Assembly: GCA_024114885.1 (NCBI GenBank)
Contig: CP099419.1
Coordinates: 1,612,001-1,676,000 of the forward strand
Source of the DNA: Septoria linicola
Lineage: Eukaryota; Ascomycota; Dothideomycetes; Mycosphaerellales; Mycosphaerellaceae
Reading direction: 5' to 3'
DNA: 64,000 bases
A program made the position numbers and the translations under genes. The notes beneath the pieces are model-generated. The model made no database searches, was not told the origin of the DNA, and worked only from the letters and a program-made list of their open reading frames with translations. This document shows, piece by piece, positions 31,836-43,133 of this stretch (position 1 is its first letter; each line of letters starts with the position of its first letter).

Positions 31836-34256
31836 TCACTTCTTTGCCTTCTGAGTCCTCTCAGTGTCAGGTGGATTGGCATGGTCTAGCACTGCGCCTG
31901 TTTCACGCACGAAGATCGTCTTGTTGATAGCCTTGGTTAGCTTAGTACCGATACCATTGAGGTTTCCGACTTCCTTGAACCGAAGGTCGTTGACCAGCCA
32001 CCTGCTCATACGGTCGACTCTGTGTGGCTGATCCGCAGGATAGAGGTAGGTGACCATGATGTTCTTGATGTTGCGAATGGGCTTGGCAGCACAAAGCTCG
32101 TCTCCGTAGGTCTTATAGCCACCCTGTTCGATGTGGTCAGGGTCGAGTAGAGCCAATGCCTTGTCCATCAGGCACTTTGCGATGCCATTCATGAGATGGT
32201 CTTTGTGCACGAAGACTTCGAGGGTCGCGGTGAAGCGGTAGGCATCGGTACCACTGCCGTACTCATCAGCGCGTACAAAGCCAACGACTTGGTCTGCAAG
32301 CTGAATTGGCTCAGTGTGGCGTTGGCCTTTCTTGCGGCTGTGGATAAGCTTGCCCTTTTGGTAGGCGATCAGATATGGCAGCTTGCTATGCTGAGTGATG
32401 TCGTCAAATTGTTCGCGAAGTTCCATGACTGTCAGTCTCTTAGTCTCTGAGACAGATGTTGAGAAGTCCACGTAGTAGTTGTACATATCCCGGATAGTCG
32501 TCATGTCGTCAGAGAGGGCGTAGCGTACGAACAAGTCCTTCGGAACATGACCGATCGGCTTGAGATTGTCTGGAGTAAAACCGCCGTTCGCCTGTTTGAG
32601 CGCTGCTCTTTTCGCTTCTTTCTCAGCTTCTCGCCTCTGCTTTGCCTCTGTGATCCCTCTTTTGGCGAGTTCGTAACGCTTCTTGTTGTCTGCAGCATGT
32701 TGACTGCCAAAGTCACACTGACGCCGCAGCTTCTCGTTGCAGCCCTCGTCTGGATCAACGCCTCGATGGTCGTGAGTGTCGCATGGTTTGAGGAAGCTAC
32801 CTCCTCTCACAACGGTTTCCCACCAAGGCTTGGCTCCGACTAGATCCTCGTCGTCAACGGGTCTGGGATAGATCGACTTGAGGTTCTCGTCGAAGAATGT
32901 GGCTAGCGGGACTCTGCCATAGTAATGGTCGCGAATCCAGTATCGCGGCACAATCTCTCCCATGGCCACGTACTCTTTTCCTGCGACAGGATCCTGCGGG
33001 CTGGCGAAAGTGTAGGTGAAACCGTCCACCACAGAAAGATCATCGAGATTTGGCTGGCGATCGACACCATCCATAGCAATACCTTCCATTCTATCCAGCC
33101 ATGCCTGAATCTGCTCCTGGTTTTGTCCAGGGCGGAACTGCGATCTGAACTCCCATTCCAAGGGCGCGGGAGGGAGGTTGTTATCCCACTTTTGCACCGG
33201 CCAGCCAGCGCTGTCGAGAGACGGTGGCTTGTTTTGGTCACTCGAATTCCAACTGTTGTTCCGGCGTGGGGCATTGGTCGTGCTGTCAGATTTAGTACGC
33301 TTGGTCGGATGTTGAGCCTTGCCATTGTTCTGTCCATGATTGCCGCCTGTCCAGTCAGTCTCCCAGCGCTTCGGATCGCCCTTCGGTATTTCTGAGCTTT
33401 TGCAGAACGCATTTTTGGCACGAGGCTTGACATCGCGTGAGGTGTGGTTGCGACCGCCGCGAGCTGCGACACCCCCAACTCGAGCATCGTTTGGAGCCTT
33501 GCTGCTGGCATTCACGCGACCACGGAAAATAGGTCTCTCGGACGGCGTCAAAGAAGCTGGGTTTGGCTGACTCGAGACGTGGCTCTCACTCTTGATCGTC
33601 AAGGTTGTCGGATCAAGCTCGCACTGAGGTCCGCCCAACTTGACGCCGACGGATAACAATTTTGCATTAAGGTCGTCGGAGATGGGAGGGCTCGGTGGCA
33701 GAGCTGGACTGCTGACGGTGGGCAGGTTAATGGATGGTTTCCGGCTGGGTAGCGGATTCGCCGTTGGCGGTGGTGCGACAGAAGCCGCTTGCTCTGCAGC
33801 TTTGCGACGAAGGTGTGGCGCGATTGCCATTGTAGCTTGTTGTGTGTCGTGTGTTTCAGCGACGGAGCGAGCAACCTCTTCACGGTCTGGCTTTGAGGGA
33901 GACGGATTGTTAAGAAAGGAGGAAGTCAGTGGTTGTTGAGGGAAAGTGTGTCGAGCGAAGTTTTCTACTTTCTTCTTTTCCAAAGCTCGGTGGCTGGGCT
34001 GCTTCGACAATAGTCCGGGTTTCACTATTGTGGTGTCAGCGGTGGATGACGTTTCATGCAGCTTCATTTTCTGACGCATACCGCTTTGCAGCGGACCTTC
34101 ACCATCGACAAGACTGTCATTGCGAGCGAGAAAGGTCGTCAACTTATTTTTCTTTGCTCGTCTGTTGCGGCGAGCCCTCGGCCTCTGGGTATCGCCGCGA
34201 TGCAGGAGCCAGCAGCCCTCACCTGGCTGCGGCTGCACGACAGGAACATGCGCCAT
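31836..34256 (-). CDS. Large protein with C-terminal GNAT-like N-acyltransferase domain
   Basis: Single open frame, 806 residues from the ATG at 34256; another start at 33830 (MAIAPHLRRKAAE) would remove about 140 poorly conserved residues. The N-terminal half is disordered and basic. The middle has a conserved-looking block (VPRYWIRDHYYGRVPLATFF) and a Cys/His-rich patch (KPCDTHDHRGVDPDEGCNEK), then a Lys/Glu/Ala coiled coil. The last 230 residues match an acyl-CoA N-acyltransferase fold: IRDMYNYYVDFSTS, VVGFVRADEYGSGTDAYRFT, ATLEVFVHKDHLMNGIAKCL. Similar large proteins occur in other filamentous ascomycetes. The acceptor substrate is unknown. It diverges from the Arl2 gene. Confidence 0.72.
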   Translation of the reverse strand: MAHVPVVQPQPGEGCWLLHRGDTQRPRARRNRRAKKNKLTTFLARNDSLVDGEGPLQSGMRQKMKLHETSSTADTTIVKPGLLSKQPSHRALEKKKVENFARHTFPQQPLTSSFLNNPSPSKPDREEVARSVAETHDTQQATMAIAPHLRRKAAEQAASVAPPPTANPLPSRKPSINLPTVSSPALPPSPPISDDLNAKLLSVGVKLGGPQCELDPTTLTIKSESHVSSQPNPASLTPSERPIFRGRVNASSKAPNDARVGGVAARGGRNHTSRDVKPRAKNAFCKSSEIPKGDPKRWETDWTGGNHGQNNGKAQHPTKRTKSDSTTNAPRRNNSWNSSDQNKPPSLDSAGWPVQKWDNNLPPAPLEWEFRSQFRPGQNQEQIQAWLDRMEGIAMDGVDRQPNLDDLSVVDGFTYTFASPQDPVAGKEYVAMGEIVPRYWIRDHYYGRVPLATFFDENLKSIYPRPVDDEDLVGAKPWWETVVRGGSFLKPCDTHDHRGVDPDEGCNEKLRRQCDFGSQHAADNKKRYELAKRGITEAKQRREAEKEAKRAALKQANGGFTPDNLKPIGHVPKDLFVRYALSDDMTTIRDMYNYYVDFSTSVSETKRLTVMELREQFDDITQHSKLPYLIAYQKGKLIHSRKKGQRHTEPIQLADQVVGFVRADEYGSGTDAYRFTATLEVFVHKDHLMNGIAKCLMDKALALLDPDHIEQGGYKTYGDELCAAKPIRNIKNIMVTYLYPADQPHRVDRMSRWLVNDLRFKEVGNLNGIGTKLTKAINKTIFVRETGAVLDHANPPDTERTQKAKK

Positions 34257-34635
34257 GGAGGTTGACTTGATCGACCACAAGACGTGATCGTGTTGATGAG
34301 AGAATGAAGGGTGGGTTAGAGCCTGTGACGGTCAACGGAAGCTCGTCTTGCGACAGCTATATCTTCGTGAAGAGGAGTTGAGTGCAGCCAAAGTAACGCG
34401 TACCTTCTCTTCTAAGCTTCACTTTCTGCAACATCAACTCACCTCATCTCTGGTCCAAGACTGAACCGGAAGTGATGTGCGTCGCCGTCCGACTGCGCGA
34501 GCCTTTCAAGCCGTCTGGAAACGTTATGTCCTGGCAATATGGCTTGGCACGTGATTGCTGGATGGAGATCCGTTTTGTTGCCCTTCGACTTCGTCCTTCC
34601 TTGCAATCACATCACTATTGGCAAAATCTCGCAAG
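34257..34635. promoter_or_regulatory. Divergent promoter, GNAT-like gene / Arl2
   Basis: 379 bp between divergent ATGs. CACGTG occurs at 34548-34553, 83 bp upstream of the Arl2 ATG. No other element identified. Confidence 0.4.
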
Positions 34636-35484
34636 ATGTTGTCGATACTGAGGAAGGCGCGTCTAAAAGACAAGGAGATGCGTATACTGATGCTGTGAGC
34701 GTTCCGTACTTCAGAGGCAGTTCGCTAAGCTGATCCGATTAGGGGCCTCGACAATGCCGGCAAGACCACAATCGTGAAGAAGATCATGAACGAGGATGTG
34801 AATGAAGTTAGTCCGACGCTTGGCTTTATCATCAAAACCATTGACTACGAGGGGTAAGCAATAGCATAGTTGCTCACAGCGCATGCGAATAAGGCTGACG
34901 AGATGAGGAAAGATACAAACTGAACATCTGTACGCCTTACTCTTTCTAGCACAACCTCATCATGCTGAATGACACTCAGGGGACGTCGGCGGCCAAAAGA
35001 CTCTTCGGACCTATTGGAAGAATTACTTCGAGAAGACAGACACCCTGATATGGGTAGTTGATGCCACGGATAAAGAGCGTCTTGCGGATTGCCGTCACGA
35101 ATTGAAAGGTCTGCTCGTGCAAGAAGTTCGTCATATGCTGAACATCCATTCGCACTTTGCAAAACTGACATCTCTAGCGCCTGATGGGGGCCTCTTTGCT
35201 GGTGTTCAAGAACAAGAGTGATGTGCAAGGCTGCATGACAGAGGCAGACATTCGTGAGGTGAGCTCTCCTCAAAATTCGTCGTGTACCCAGGCGGTCCAT
35301 CGGCTGCTCGTCAGTGCCCAATCACGGTCTACCCGCTTACCCAATGGTCCAGGGGTTGCAACTCGACACAATTCGCACGCACAAATGGCACATTTTACCA
35401 TGTTCTGCTATGACAGGACTCAACCTGCTTGATGGCCTACAGTGGGTGGTCCGGGATGCGAAAGACAGACTGTTCCTATATTGA
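34636..35484 (+). CDS. ADP-ribosylation-factor-like GTPase Arl2 (Cin4-like)
   Basis: Six exons restore a full 181-residue GTPase: 34636-34694, 34743-34853, 34913-34929, 34980-35125, 35178-35258 and 35353-35484. Exon 3 is only 17 nt (YKLNI plus split codons). Motifs: MLSILRKARLKDKEMRILML start, P-loop GLDNAGKTT, switch I SPTLGF, WDVGGQKTLRTYW, G4 region FKNKSDV (NKSD), G5 CSAMTG. The start and the SPTLGF/WDVGGQ signature place it in Arl2 rather than Arf1 (which would have a Gly2 myristoylation site). Arl2/Cin4 acts with tubulin cofactors in tubulin folding and microtubule stability. Five introns in 546 coding nt is dense for this window. Confidence 0.9.
34913..34929 (+). other. 17-nt microexon of the Arl2 gene
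   Basis: The exon lies between a 59-nt and a 50-nt intron. Its 17 nt complete a Gly codon, encode YKLNI and give the first base of the Trp of WDVGGQ. Both flanking junctions have GT...AG borders, and skipping it would break the frame and remove part of the G3 region. Confidence 0.8.
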
Positions 35485-36117
35485 AAAGGTGCTGCCATCG
35501 AGCACGATCCACACGATCAACCATAGGGCAGAGTTTGCCTTTGCTCTTGGATCGGTACCTGACTTGATACGGCTAGTGGCAGACCGCGTAAACAAGTTTG
35601 GGAGTACCGCATCCTGCACGCCATGCTCGCATGAGCGACCCTGACAGCATTGAGAGTTGGAGGTTTGGGAGAATGAGCAGAACACGACGAAGACTCTAGC
35701 ATGCAAGACAGCACTCGTGCCTTATTACATTACCATTCGCTCGACTAGCACATCAGAGCGCATTCCAGGCTAGGATCGTGGGGTTCGCCGTCAGGATTGC
35801 GCACCCTGGCTCGCGCTTGTGCGGGAGCGACAGTTCTAGCAGAATGCAGCAGAGTTCATCATGCCCGTCAACGTTCTTCTCCCTCTTCAGCGCGTCTGTT
35901 CCGACGTTTTCTCGCTGCGTGAACGTAGTTTGTGTTGTTTTTCATTCCTACATTCTCTAATGCACATTCAGACGCTGTCGCGACAGCTCAGAGCTTCTCA
36001 TTTGTTTCGACTGAGCTACATCTTGCTCGGCGAGGAATCGGCCAGGTAGCCGGAGAACACAGATCCCTGTCTGTTGTGATCAAGGAAGCGCGGCGCATGC
36101 TGCTATAATCGTCCACT
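35485..36117. other. Intergenic, Arl2 3' side and DUF4045-gelsolin promoter
   Basis: 633 bp between two plus-strand genes. Small ORFs show no family features. Nothing recognised. Confidence 0.4.
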
Positions 36118-39100
36118 ATGGCTGTCGACGAAGACACGGCATCTGCTGCAGCGCGTGACAGCGATCTCGATCCGGCAGCGTTTTTGAAGTCTGTCCGCGA
36201 GCTGTCTGAGAAACGTGAGCGTGAAGACACAGAGCGGTACAGGCAATTGGAGGAAAAGGTGCACAAGGAGCGTCAGGAACGCGCAGCACGAAGAGCAGGT
36301 GTGTTTGAGCTCTCTCCCAATTCTTGGATTCGCACGTGTTTGTATATACAAGGCACCGCAACAACGAGCTCTGTGAAACGACTCGGGAAGCTGGAAGGCA
36401 GCGACCGTGACCTGGCCATTAACAAGCTGGCTGCGTTGCTTCGTTGCTTGGTGGCACAGAGGTCCACAACAGCGAAGACAGCTTTTTTCGTGCAAGGGAC
36501 TTTGTACTGACAGCGTCAATGTTTAGAGCGCGCCCGATCAATTTCGCCCGAGAAGTCAGACATCACTAGCTCGCCATCGATCCGTACCCTCAGCAGGCCA
36601 ACGACCAATGCCAGCCTTGCTTCCTCGCCGCCGGTCACTATGACACCTCCGTCGAGCTCAGATGTCATGAGTGTCAATCAGACAGCGAGCCCCAAGGTGG
36701 ATGCTGATGTGCCTGAATTCAAGGGATTCGGCAGCATGAAAAGGACCAGCGCGTCTGTGTCGAGCAGGTCGAGTGTACGCTCCTCGACGTCGGAAGTGCC
36801 AGCAGCATCCAGCGGGCAGACTGCGCCTGCCTCAAGCCTGGCACGCTCCGAGACCTCTTCTCCAGAGCCTTCGCAACAGAGCGCAACAGGCCTCGCACGG
36901 AGCGGGACATTGACGTGGAATAGGCGGCCTCAGTCGCAGCTCGGGGGGAGCAGACCGCAGTCACAGATCGCTGGCAGCCGACCACAATCGCAGCTCGGTG
37001 CGAGTAGGCCGCAATCACTCACAACGTCAGCCACAGATGCGCCACCTGTCAATGCCAGCATCGAGTCTGCTAGCAAGCAGGAGCCGAGCAGAGATCAAAT
37101 TGCAGCATCTCTAGGTGCTCGAGATCCGGCGTGGTTCAGACAGACCGCCGACCGAGGCATTGGCTCGGCAGCATACAGAAAGAGTCAGGTCGAGGAGCAT
37201 GCGGATCATACACCACCTGCGGCAGGCAGAAATCGTTTGCCAGGACTATCGAAAGAACTGCCACAAATGTCAGATTCACAAAAAAGCCCATCGAGCTCTG
37301 CCAGTTTCAGATCCGAATCTATGTCTGGAGATGGCTCAGTGCGCGGCAGCATCATCTCCGCAGGTAGCAGATTTTCAGCGACCTCCACTTCGAGCAACAG
37401 CAAGCCGGACCTCAAAGCCCTGATTGCAGAGGATGAGGGACAGCGAAAGGTGTCTCCGAGTTACAAGGTACCAACGGAGGAAACTTCCTCCGCAGGCAGC
37501 GAGACCACAGGGGTTGCACGAGCCCTTACCATGTCAACTTCGCAGGCACGTATTGCAGGCATTGATCGCCCTTCGTCCCCAACGAAAGGCATGGGTGGGT
37601 TCGTGCAAAGTGCGATGATGAAACGCTCAGACAGTCAGAATAAGCGATGGAGCGCACAGCCAGGTGCAAGCGTGAGCAGATCAGGCTCCGTCGTGAGCAA
37701 CCGCAGCGGCCTAGGTGGTCTTCAAGGGTCGCAAAGCATGCCGAAGCTCGATCCGTTTGTCGCAACCTCCGGGTCCGTGAGGGAAGATATCTCCTCTAGA
37801 CCCACAAGCTCGAGCAACGACTTGACGAAGCTGGTGACCGAGCCGGACACTGATGGGTTTGTCAAACCTGCTATACCAACCCACAGCCACGGCCATAGCC
37901 GCACGAAATCTGTTGCTTCCAACTACAGTACCAATGACGATGTCCTCGGATCGCCTAGCAGTCCGTCGAAGCGCTTCAGCCCATTGAAGTCGAGCTGGCT
38001 AGAGAGTTCTTTAACGAAGCCAGAACAGCCTAAACCTGCACCCGCAAAGAACTCCCAACCGAGCTGGATGGCGGATCTAGCAACCCGAAAGGCGCAACGC
38101 GGGAGCGTCGATCTAGGTACACCGCTAAATGCCGGCGGTGAACGGTCCAGACCAACCTCACCGATCAAGGAATCACCTTTCGGCCAGAGTATCCTGAAAA
38201 GAGCGGAATCGAGAGATCTGCCGAACACTCCTACTCCAGCCACGCCAACGAATAAGCTGCGATCGTTTAAGCTCGCTGAGAAATTCGAGCCATCGCACTC
38301 CACAACCTCACCGGTGCCTAGAGCCGAAGTTCAGAAGACTTTGGATGCTCCTATCACCTTCGAGTCCAAGCACGAGGCCGTGCTGCAGCCTGACCTACCA
38401 GAGGTCGAGCCGGCAGTGGCCGCCGAGACTTCAGCACTTCACACGCCCGCAATGCTGCCATCTCCAGCGACAAATTCCAGAACGCAAGAGCCATTGCCGA
38501 CCAGTGAGCCATCCACGCCTGAACCTACAGCTGGAAGTCAGCGGCCAAAAAGCTCTACCAAGAAATCACCCCCGGCGCCATCTTCTGGCAAAGCGCGCGC
38601 CGAGGCTGCGCCAAGGTTGCCTTCAGATTTCCGAAGTCAGCTGAAGTCGCGTCCGCCTCCAGAGCCGAAGTCCGATCAGCAACCTGAGTTCTTGACTAAG
38701 TTTGGTGCATTGCGTAAAACCCAGCAGGAGAAGTTTGTTGCTCCGGATGTGCTTAAGAGTAACATCCTTCGTGGCAAGTCTGGGCTGCAACAGACCGGCG
38801 GTCCAGTCAAGACTGCCAGACGCGACGAATTGAAGGAGGACCTGCTCGCAAAAAAGGATGAATTCAAGAAAGCGAAGGAGGAGGGCCGCGATCTTCCTGG
38901 AGCCGTCCATGCACGGAAGATCAGTGAGACGCAGCCGCCTGCTGCACCCTCAAAGCCAGAAGCTCTGGCTAAGCGCGAGCTTCTGAGCCGTTCTGACAGC
39001 GCAAAATCCGCCACTTCCACTGCCAGTCTCGATAGATCTCGGGAGGGCACTCCGGAGGCGGTCTCTAGAGCGAAGAGTCTGAGATCGAGGACACCAAATG

Positions 39101-41874
39101 AGCCGATGAAGGTCTCGTCCTCGAGCACAGCCAGTGTCAACAGCAATAGCTTTCAACTGCAACCGACCAAGCAGACTTCACTGCCAACGCCTGCAGTGAT
39201 TGAGGAAAAGCTGCCATCTCTGAGCAAGCAAACAAGTGCCCCCCTCGACCCAGGTCACATGCAGGAGACCTCAAAGCTAGCGTCGCGATTCAATCCTGGT
39301 CTGGCGAATATTCTTGCACGTGGACCGCCGAACCAAGGACCATCGCGCACTGCATCGCCAGCTAGTTCTGCCGTTTTCTCGCCGCCTACGAGTATGCAAG
39401 CAGAGCCTGCTGTGGCTAGTGCTCCCCTGGAAGACATGCGCAAGGATCGTGCCAAAGGTCCAAAGAAGAGAAAGGCGGCTGCCAAAGCACAATCACCCGC
39501 GGCTGAAGCGTCGACGGCAGCGTCGACGGCAGCGTCGACTGCAGCAGATGATGCCAAGACCGAGCCATTGAACAGGAATGCTTCCAGCGTACAAGAGCAG
39601 GGCACGGCTAGCCCATTTGACTCTGCACAATCTCGAAATCTGGCAGGAAACTCCATATTGAAGAGCGATGAGGTACCGGTTCCGCAAAGTGTGGAATCAC
39701 CGGCACCACCCAGGGCACGGGTACAAAATGCACCAGGCTCTATGGGCGCACTGATGAGAGCTTCATTGGATAAGCCTGCTATGCAGGCGTCTCCGTTAAG
39801 CCACGGCGAGAAGCCACAACCCGCCCTGCCCTCGAGAGAGCCCGCAGCTTTAGAGGAATCCGCCCCTCCTGTCGACAATGCTATATCGCCACCATCGATC
39901 AATGTGCCCGACTTCAAAGGCTTCAATGCTGCGCGTCTGTCTAGGACTGCAAAGAGCTCTACGGTAACGGAGGATGACAAAGAAAATGGGGCACCACTCC
40001 CCTCTGTCAAAGCAGCGTCCTCGCTATGGGTTCGTAGGCCAAGCCCTGCAAAAATCGATCCACCTGCACAGATACAGCTGCCAAATAAGAAGGATGAAGA
40101 AGCTGCGATGCGATCAGCTGGTCTGCTGGCCAAGTCGTCGCCACTTGACTCTCCGAATGCACCACCTAAGCCAGCAAAGTCGTCTCGGATTGTCAGCGGC
40201 CAGCTTACCTCGCCCAAAAAAGGTCAGTGACTAAATCTAGTGCGATGTCCCTGTATATAAGACTGCTTTCTTGAATTTATTCTGACAACAGCACTGCAGT
40301 CACACCCTAGCGCACTCCCCAAATTGTGACTGAACTGACATCCTGCCAAGGAGACTCGCCTATTCTCGAGGAACCCGCTCAAGTACGAGCAGCCAAGCTC
40401 CTGGCCGCAACCTTCAAGGTACCGCCAAGACATCGAGATGCACTAGCCATTGATACTTCGGCAGTAGTTGCTAGTAAGGCGTCGTGTGCCGATGCGGACA
40501 GCATTAAGACAATACGCCGAAGTGTATCAATTGTGTTCGCGGACGGATCAATAAAGACGCTTCCTCCCCAACAGGAGTATACTCTCTACGATGAATCGGT
40601 CTTCATAGGCGTGCACCATCACGTCAATGTGAGGGGCACAAAGGCCTGTCAAATATACATATGGGCCGGCGATACTGCGTTCGAGACCACTGTAGAGATT
40701 GCGCACACATTGGCAAAACGCATTTCTCGAGATCATGGAATAGCCTCGATTGAGCTTATTCGGTACGTAAGAGGCATCCACCCTTGTCCAAGTGTCTCCG
40801 CCTGTTACGCCGATGCTGTGGCATTCATTGTCCAGACCGGTATAACAACAGCGCGGAGACACGCGAGAAATTCCTGAGACACTGCTGACCTTCGTTCTGT
40901 TACGTTCTAGGCAAGGATTCGAGACGGCAGCATTCTTGAGCATGCTTGGCGGCATTGTCTTGACACGCTGCGGAGCACAAGACAGTGCGCCCCAACAGTT
41001 TATGCTTTGTGGCCGAAAAGTGCTCGGCAATATCGCATTTGATGAGGTTGACTTCGCCGTCGAATCGCTTTGCGCTGGCTTCGTGTACTTGATTTCCTAC
41101 CCGGTCACTCTCCAGGAGATTAAGCTCTACCTTTGGAAAGGATCAGCAAGCTCTTTCGAGGAGTTGAGCGCTGCACGGCTTGCTGCGATGGACTTGAGCG
41201 AGACCGGCGAGATCATCGAAGTGGATGGGGGAGCAGAGTTCACCTCGTTTCTGAAGATTTTCGGAACGAACACGACCAAGGCAAGCATAGCGAAGCCAAC
41301 TGAGCTGTGGCAACAGAAAGCCATGGCGCCCACGAAGTTTGATGTTCGATTACTCCGCATACAACAAGCGCCTCAGAGGACTGGTCTCATGACCGCTCTC
41401 TGGAATCGCAGACCGAGCTGGAGCGCTCGATCGCCGGCCCGATCCACACCGTCGCCGAGTGGAATGGAAGTGAAGGTTGAAACGAAGGAAATATCGCCAG
41501 TGCTGCAAGCGCAGCTCGAAGCCGAGGGCATCTACCTTCTGGATGCCTACGGTGAACTGTACATTCTACTGGGTCCACTTTTCGCGTCAAATCCGGAACC
41601 TGTGCGCAACGCTGTGCTTGGCCAGACTTTACTTTTCGCCTCGGATTATGCTATTATCGCAGCCTCCACAGAGGACCGCCCACGGATACCCAAGTGCTGG
41701 GTGCTTTTCGGCGGAGTGCCCAAGGATGTTAAACTGATGTTCAGGCATTGGGACGACGGACGAGGGCTGTGGGGAACAGAGGGACTTCTTGCTGGAAACA
41801 TTGGACGCTCTGGAGGGGAGGTGATCATGCTGGAATTAGAAGACGTGCTGGACGAGGTGTGCCGGGGCATATGA
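36118..41874 (+). CDS. Giant DUF4045 protein with C-terminal gelsolin-like repeats
   Basis: Four exons: 36118-36298, 36527-40222, 40351-40762 and 40911-41874 (introns of 228, 128 and 148 nt); about 1,750 residues. The N-terminus has a charged coiled coil (RELSEKREREDTERYRQLEE). A long Ser/Pro-rich DUF4045 region follows, with SPTKGMGGFVQSAMMKRSDS and SWMADLATRKAQRGS blocks typical of the family. The C-terminal 500 residues hold gelsolin/villin-type repeats (YIWAGDTAFETTVEIAHTLA, LSMLGGIVLTRCG, LYLWKGSASSFEELSAARLA, FGTNTTKASIAKPTELW). It probably binds actin and acts in cortical actin control. The 36299-36526 and 40223-40350 introns are my frame-based choice; other acceptors are possible at the latter. 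Confidence 0.82.
36925..37020 (+). repeat. Four imperfect RPQSQ(L/I)xxS protein repeats
   Basis: Four tandem units of 8-9 codons (RPQSQLGGS, RPQSQIAGS, RPQSQLGAS, RPQSL) in the DUF4045 region of the gelsolin-like protein. The codons differ between copies, so the repeat is old or diversified. Confidence 0.8.
39508..39543 (+). repeat. Three 12-nt tandem copies encoding ASTA
   Basis: Unit GCGTCGACGGCA, two exact copies and one with a single change, coding for AST-rich sequence in the disordered region of the gelsolin-like protein. A recent small tandem expansion. Confidence 0.85.
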
Positions 41875-42030
41875 TGTGCGCAAACAACTCTGCCCGCGGC
41901 AATTCCATTGAGGTACTTTGAGCTCAGACTGGCATTGCCATAGCTCGAAAGAGATCGGAGACACTGCTGGCATTCAGGCTGATGCATCCAATTCGTAGCT
42001 TGATCATGGTCTCCTTTCCTATTTGGTTTC

Positions 42031-42036
42031 CACGTG
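42031..42036. promoter_or_regulatory. CACGTG E-box, distal, upstream of the Cbf1-type gene
   Basis: Perfect palindrome about 1.1 kb upstream of the bHLH start codon, in the context TTTCCACGTGTAGA. Confidence 0.35.
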
Positions 42037-42566
42037 TAGATGCCATTGCTTATTGATGCCTAGTACGTCGTCGACTCGGACAAGCTCAGCGTTCGGCTTG
42101 TTATCTGATCGCTGGCTGCTTGAGTTGCCGCGACTACGGCATCGCAGAGGGTAAGTGCATCGTTGCCTACTGTATAGAGAGAGACCACCTTGAATACAGG
42201 CTAGCTGTAGAGACATCAACAGGACGTGAGGTCGAGCCACGCTTCGCTCCCACCTCGTCCAAGGGTGTGCCCCAAGGGAGTGCAGGCGACAGTGGCTATG
42301 ATTGGTCGAGTGGGAGAGATAGACGGGGAGCTTCCGAGGAGGAGAGACCATATCACGAGGAGCTTCGCGGTCACATGCAGTCTCGTCCTCAGCACGTTCT
42401 TGCCATCTTTAATGGTTATTGTGTCCATGAACTGACGTTATGAATCTGTTCTCCTAGCAGTAGACGCGCAGAAATAACGACTGGGAGCCGGCGGGTTCTC
42501 TGCCAGAAATCGACTTTCCGACTTGCCGACGACGCATCTGTTGGACAAAGGCACTCCAACTTCGTG

Positions 42567-42572
42567 CACGTG
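42567..42572. promoter_or_regulatory. CACGTG E-box, proximal, upstream of the Cbf1-type gene
   Basis: Perfect palindrome 567 bp upstream of the bHLH start codon, in the context GTGCACGTGAAC. Confidence 0.4.
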
Positions 42573-43133
42573 AACCGTCGACCAACTCGTGACCACCGCG
42601 CAGCGGCCAAAGGTCAGTCCAAGTTACCCTTCCATGACGCGTGAGAAGACGGATAACAGCCACGATATGCATCGCCGCCAACCATCGCAAGACGCGGCAA
42701 CGACAGCTACGGGCGCGTCAAGCTCAGCTTGCGACTGCTACTGCTGTCGATACACATTGCGATGAGGACCATGATGAGTCGCGTGCTGCGCGTGGTAGAA
42801 CCGTCGCGCAATCCTGGCAGACGACGACCACAGCACAAGTGGAAAGACACAAGCGTGTTCTCCAAGCAATAATCTCGTGCTGGAAAGGGCGCAGGACTTT
42901 GCCTGAGTCCTTATCGCAATGCTGCCGCATGACCTTCACATCGCTTCCGTCACATCACATGGCCACGCGACTACTGATCACCAGCTGACATGTCTTAGCA
43001 CCTATACAGATAATCCGACAGACGCGCAACCGTCTCCGAGACACGACCATACAGACAACACTGGCGCCCCACGTCCGTTCAAGATCGGAAGCAGCAGCTT
43101 GAACTGTTTTGCACGGCATCGTCCATCATCGCA

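Larger units (their letters stand above)
41875..43133. promoter_or_regulatory. 1.26-kb upstream region of the Cbf1-type gene
   Basis: No gene supported; ORFs at 42120-42443 and 42641-42988 look random. The region holds the 3' UTR of the gelsolin-like gene and the promoter and leader of the bHLH gene. Two CACGTG boxes, the core Cbf1 site, occur at 42031-42036 and 42567-42572. Confidence 0.45.

Noticed and set aside
39255..40217. 320-codon minus-strand ORF
   Set aside because: Antisense shadow of the DUF4045 coding exon; no family features.
40223..40320. Shorter intron ending at the AG near 40291 in the DUF4045-gelsolin gene
   Set aside because: It leads to a stop after about 12 codons; only the acceptor at 40350 joins the frame to the EEPAQVRAAKLL exon.
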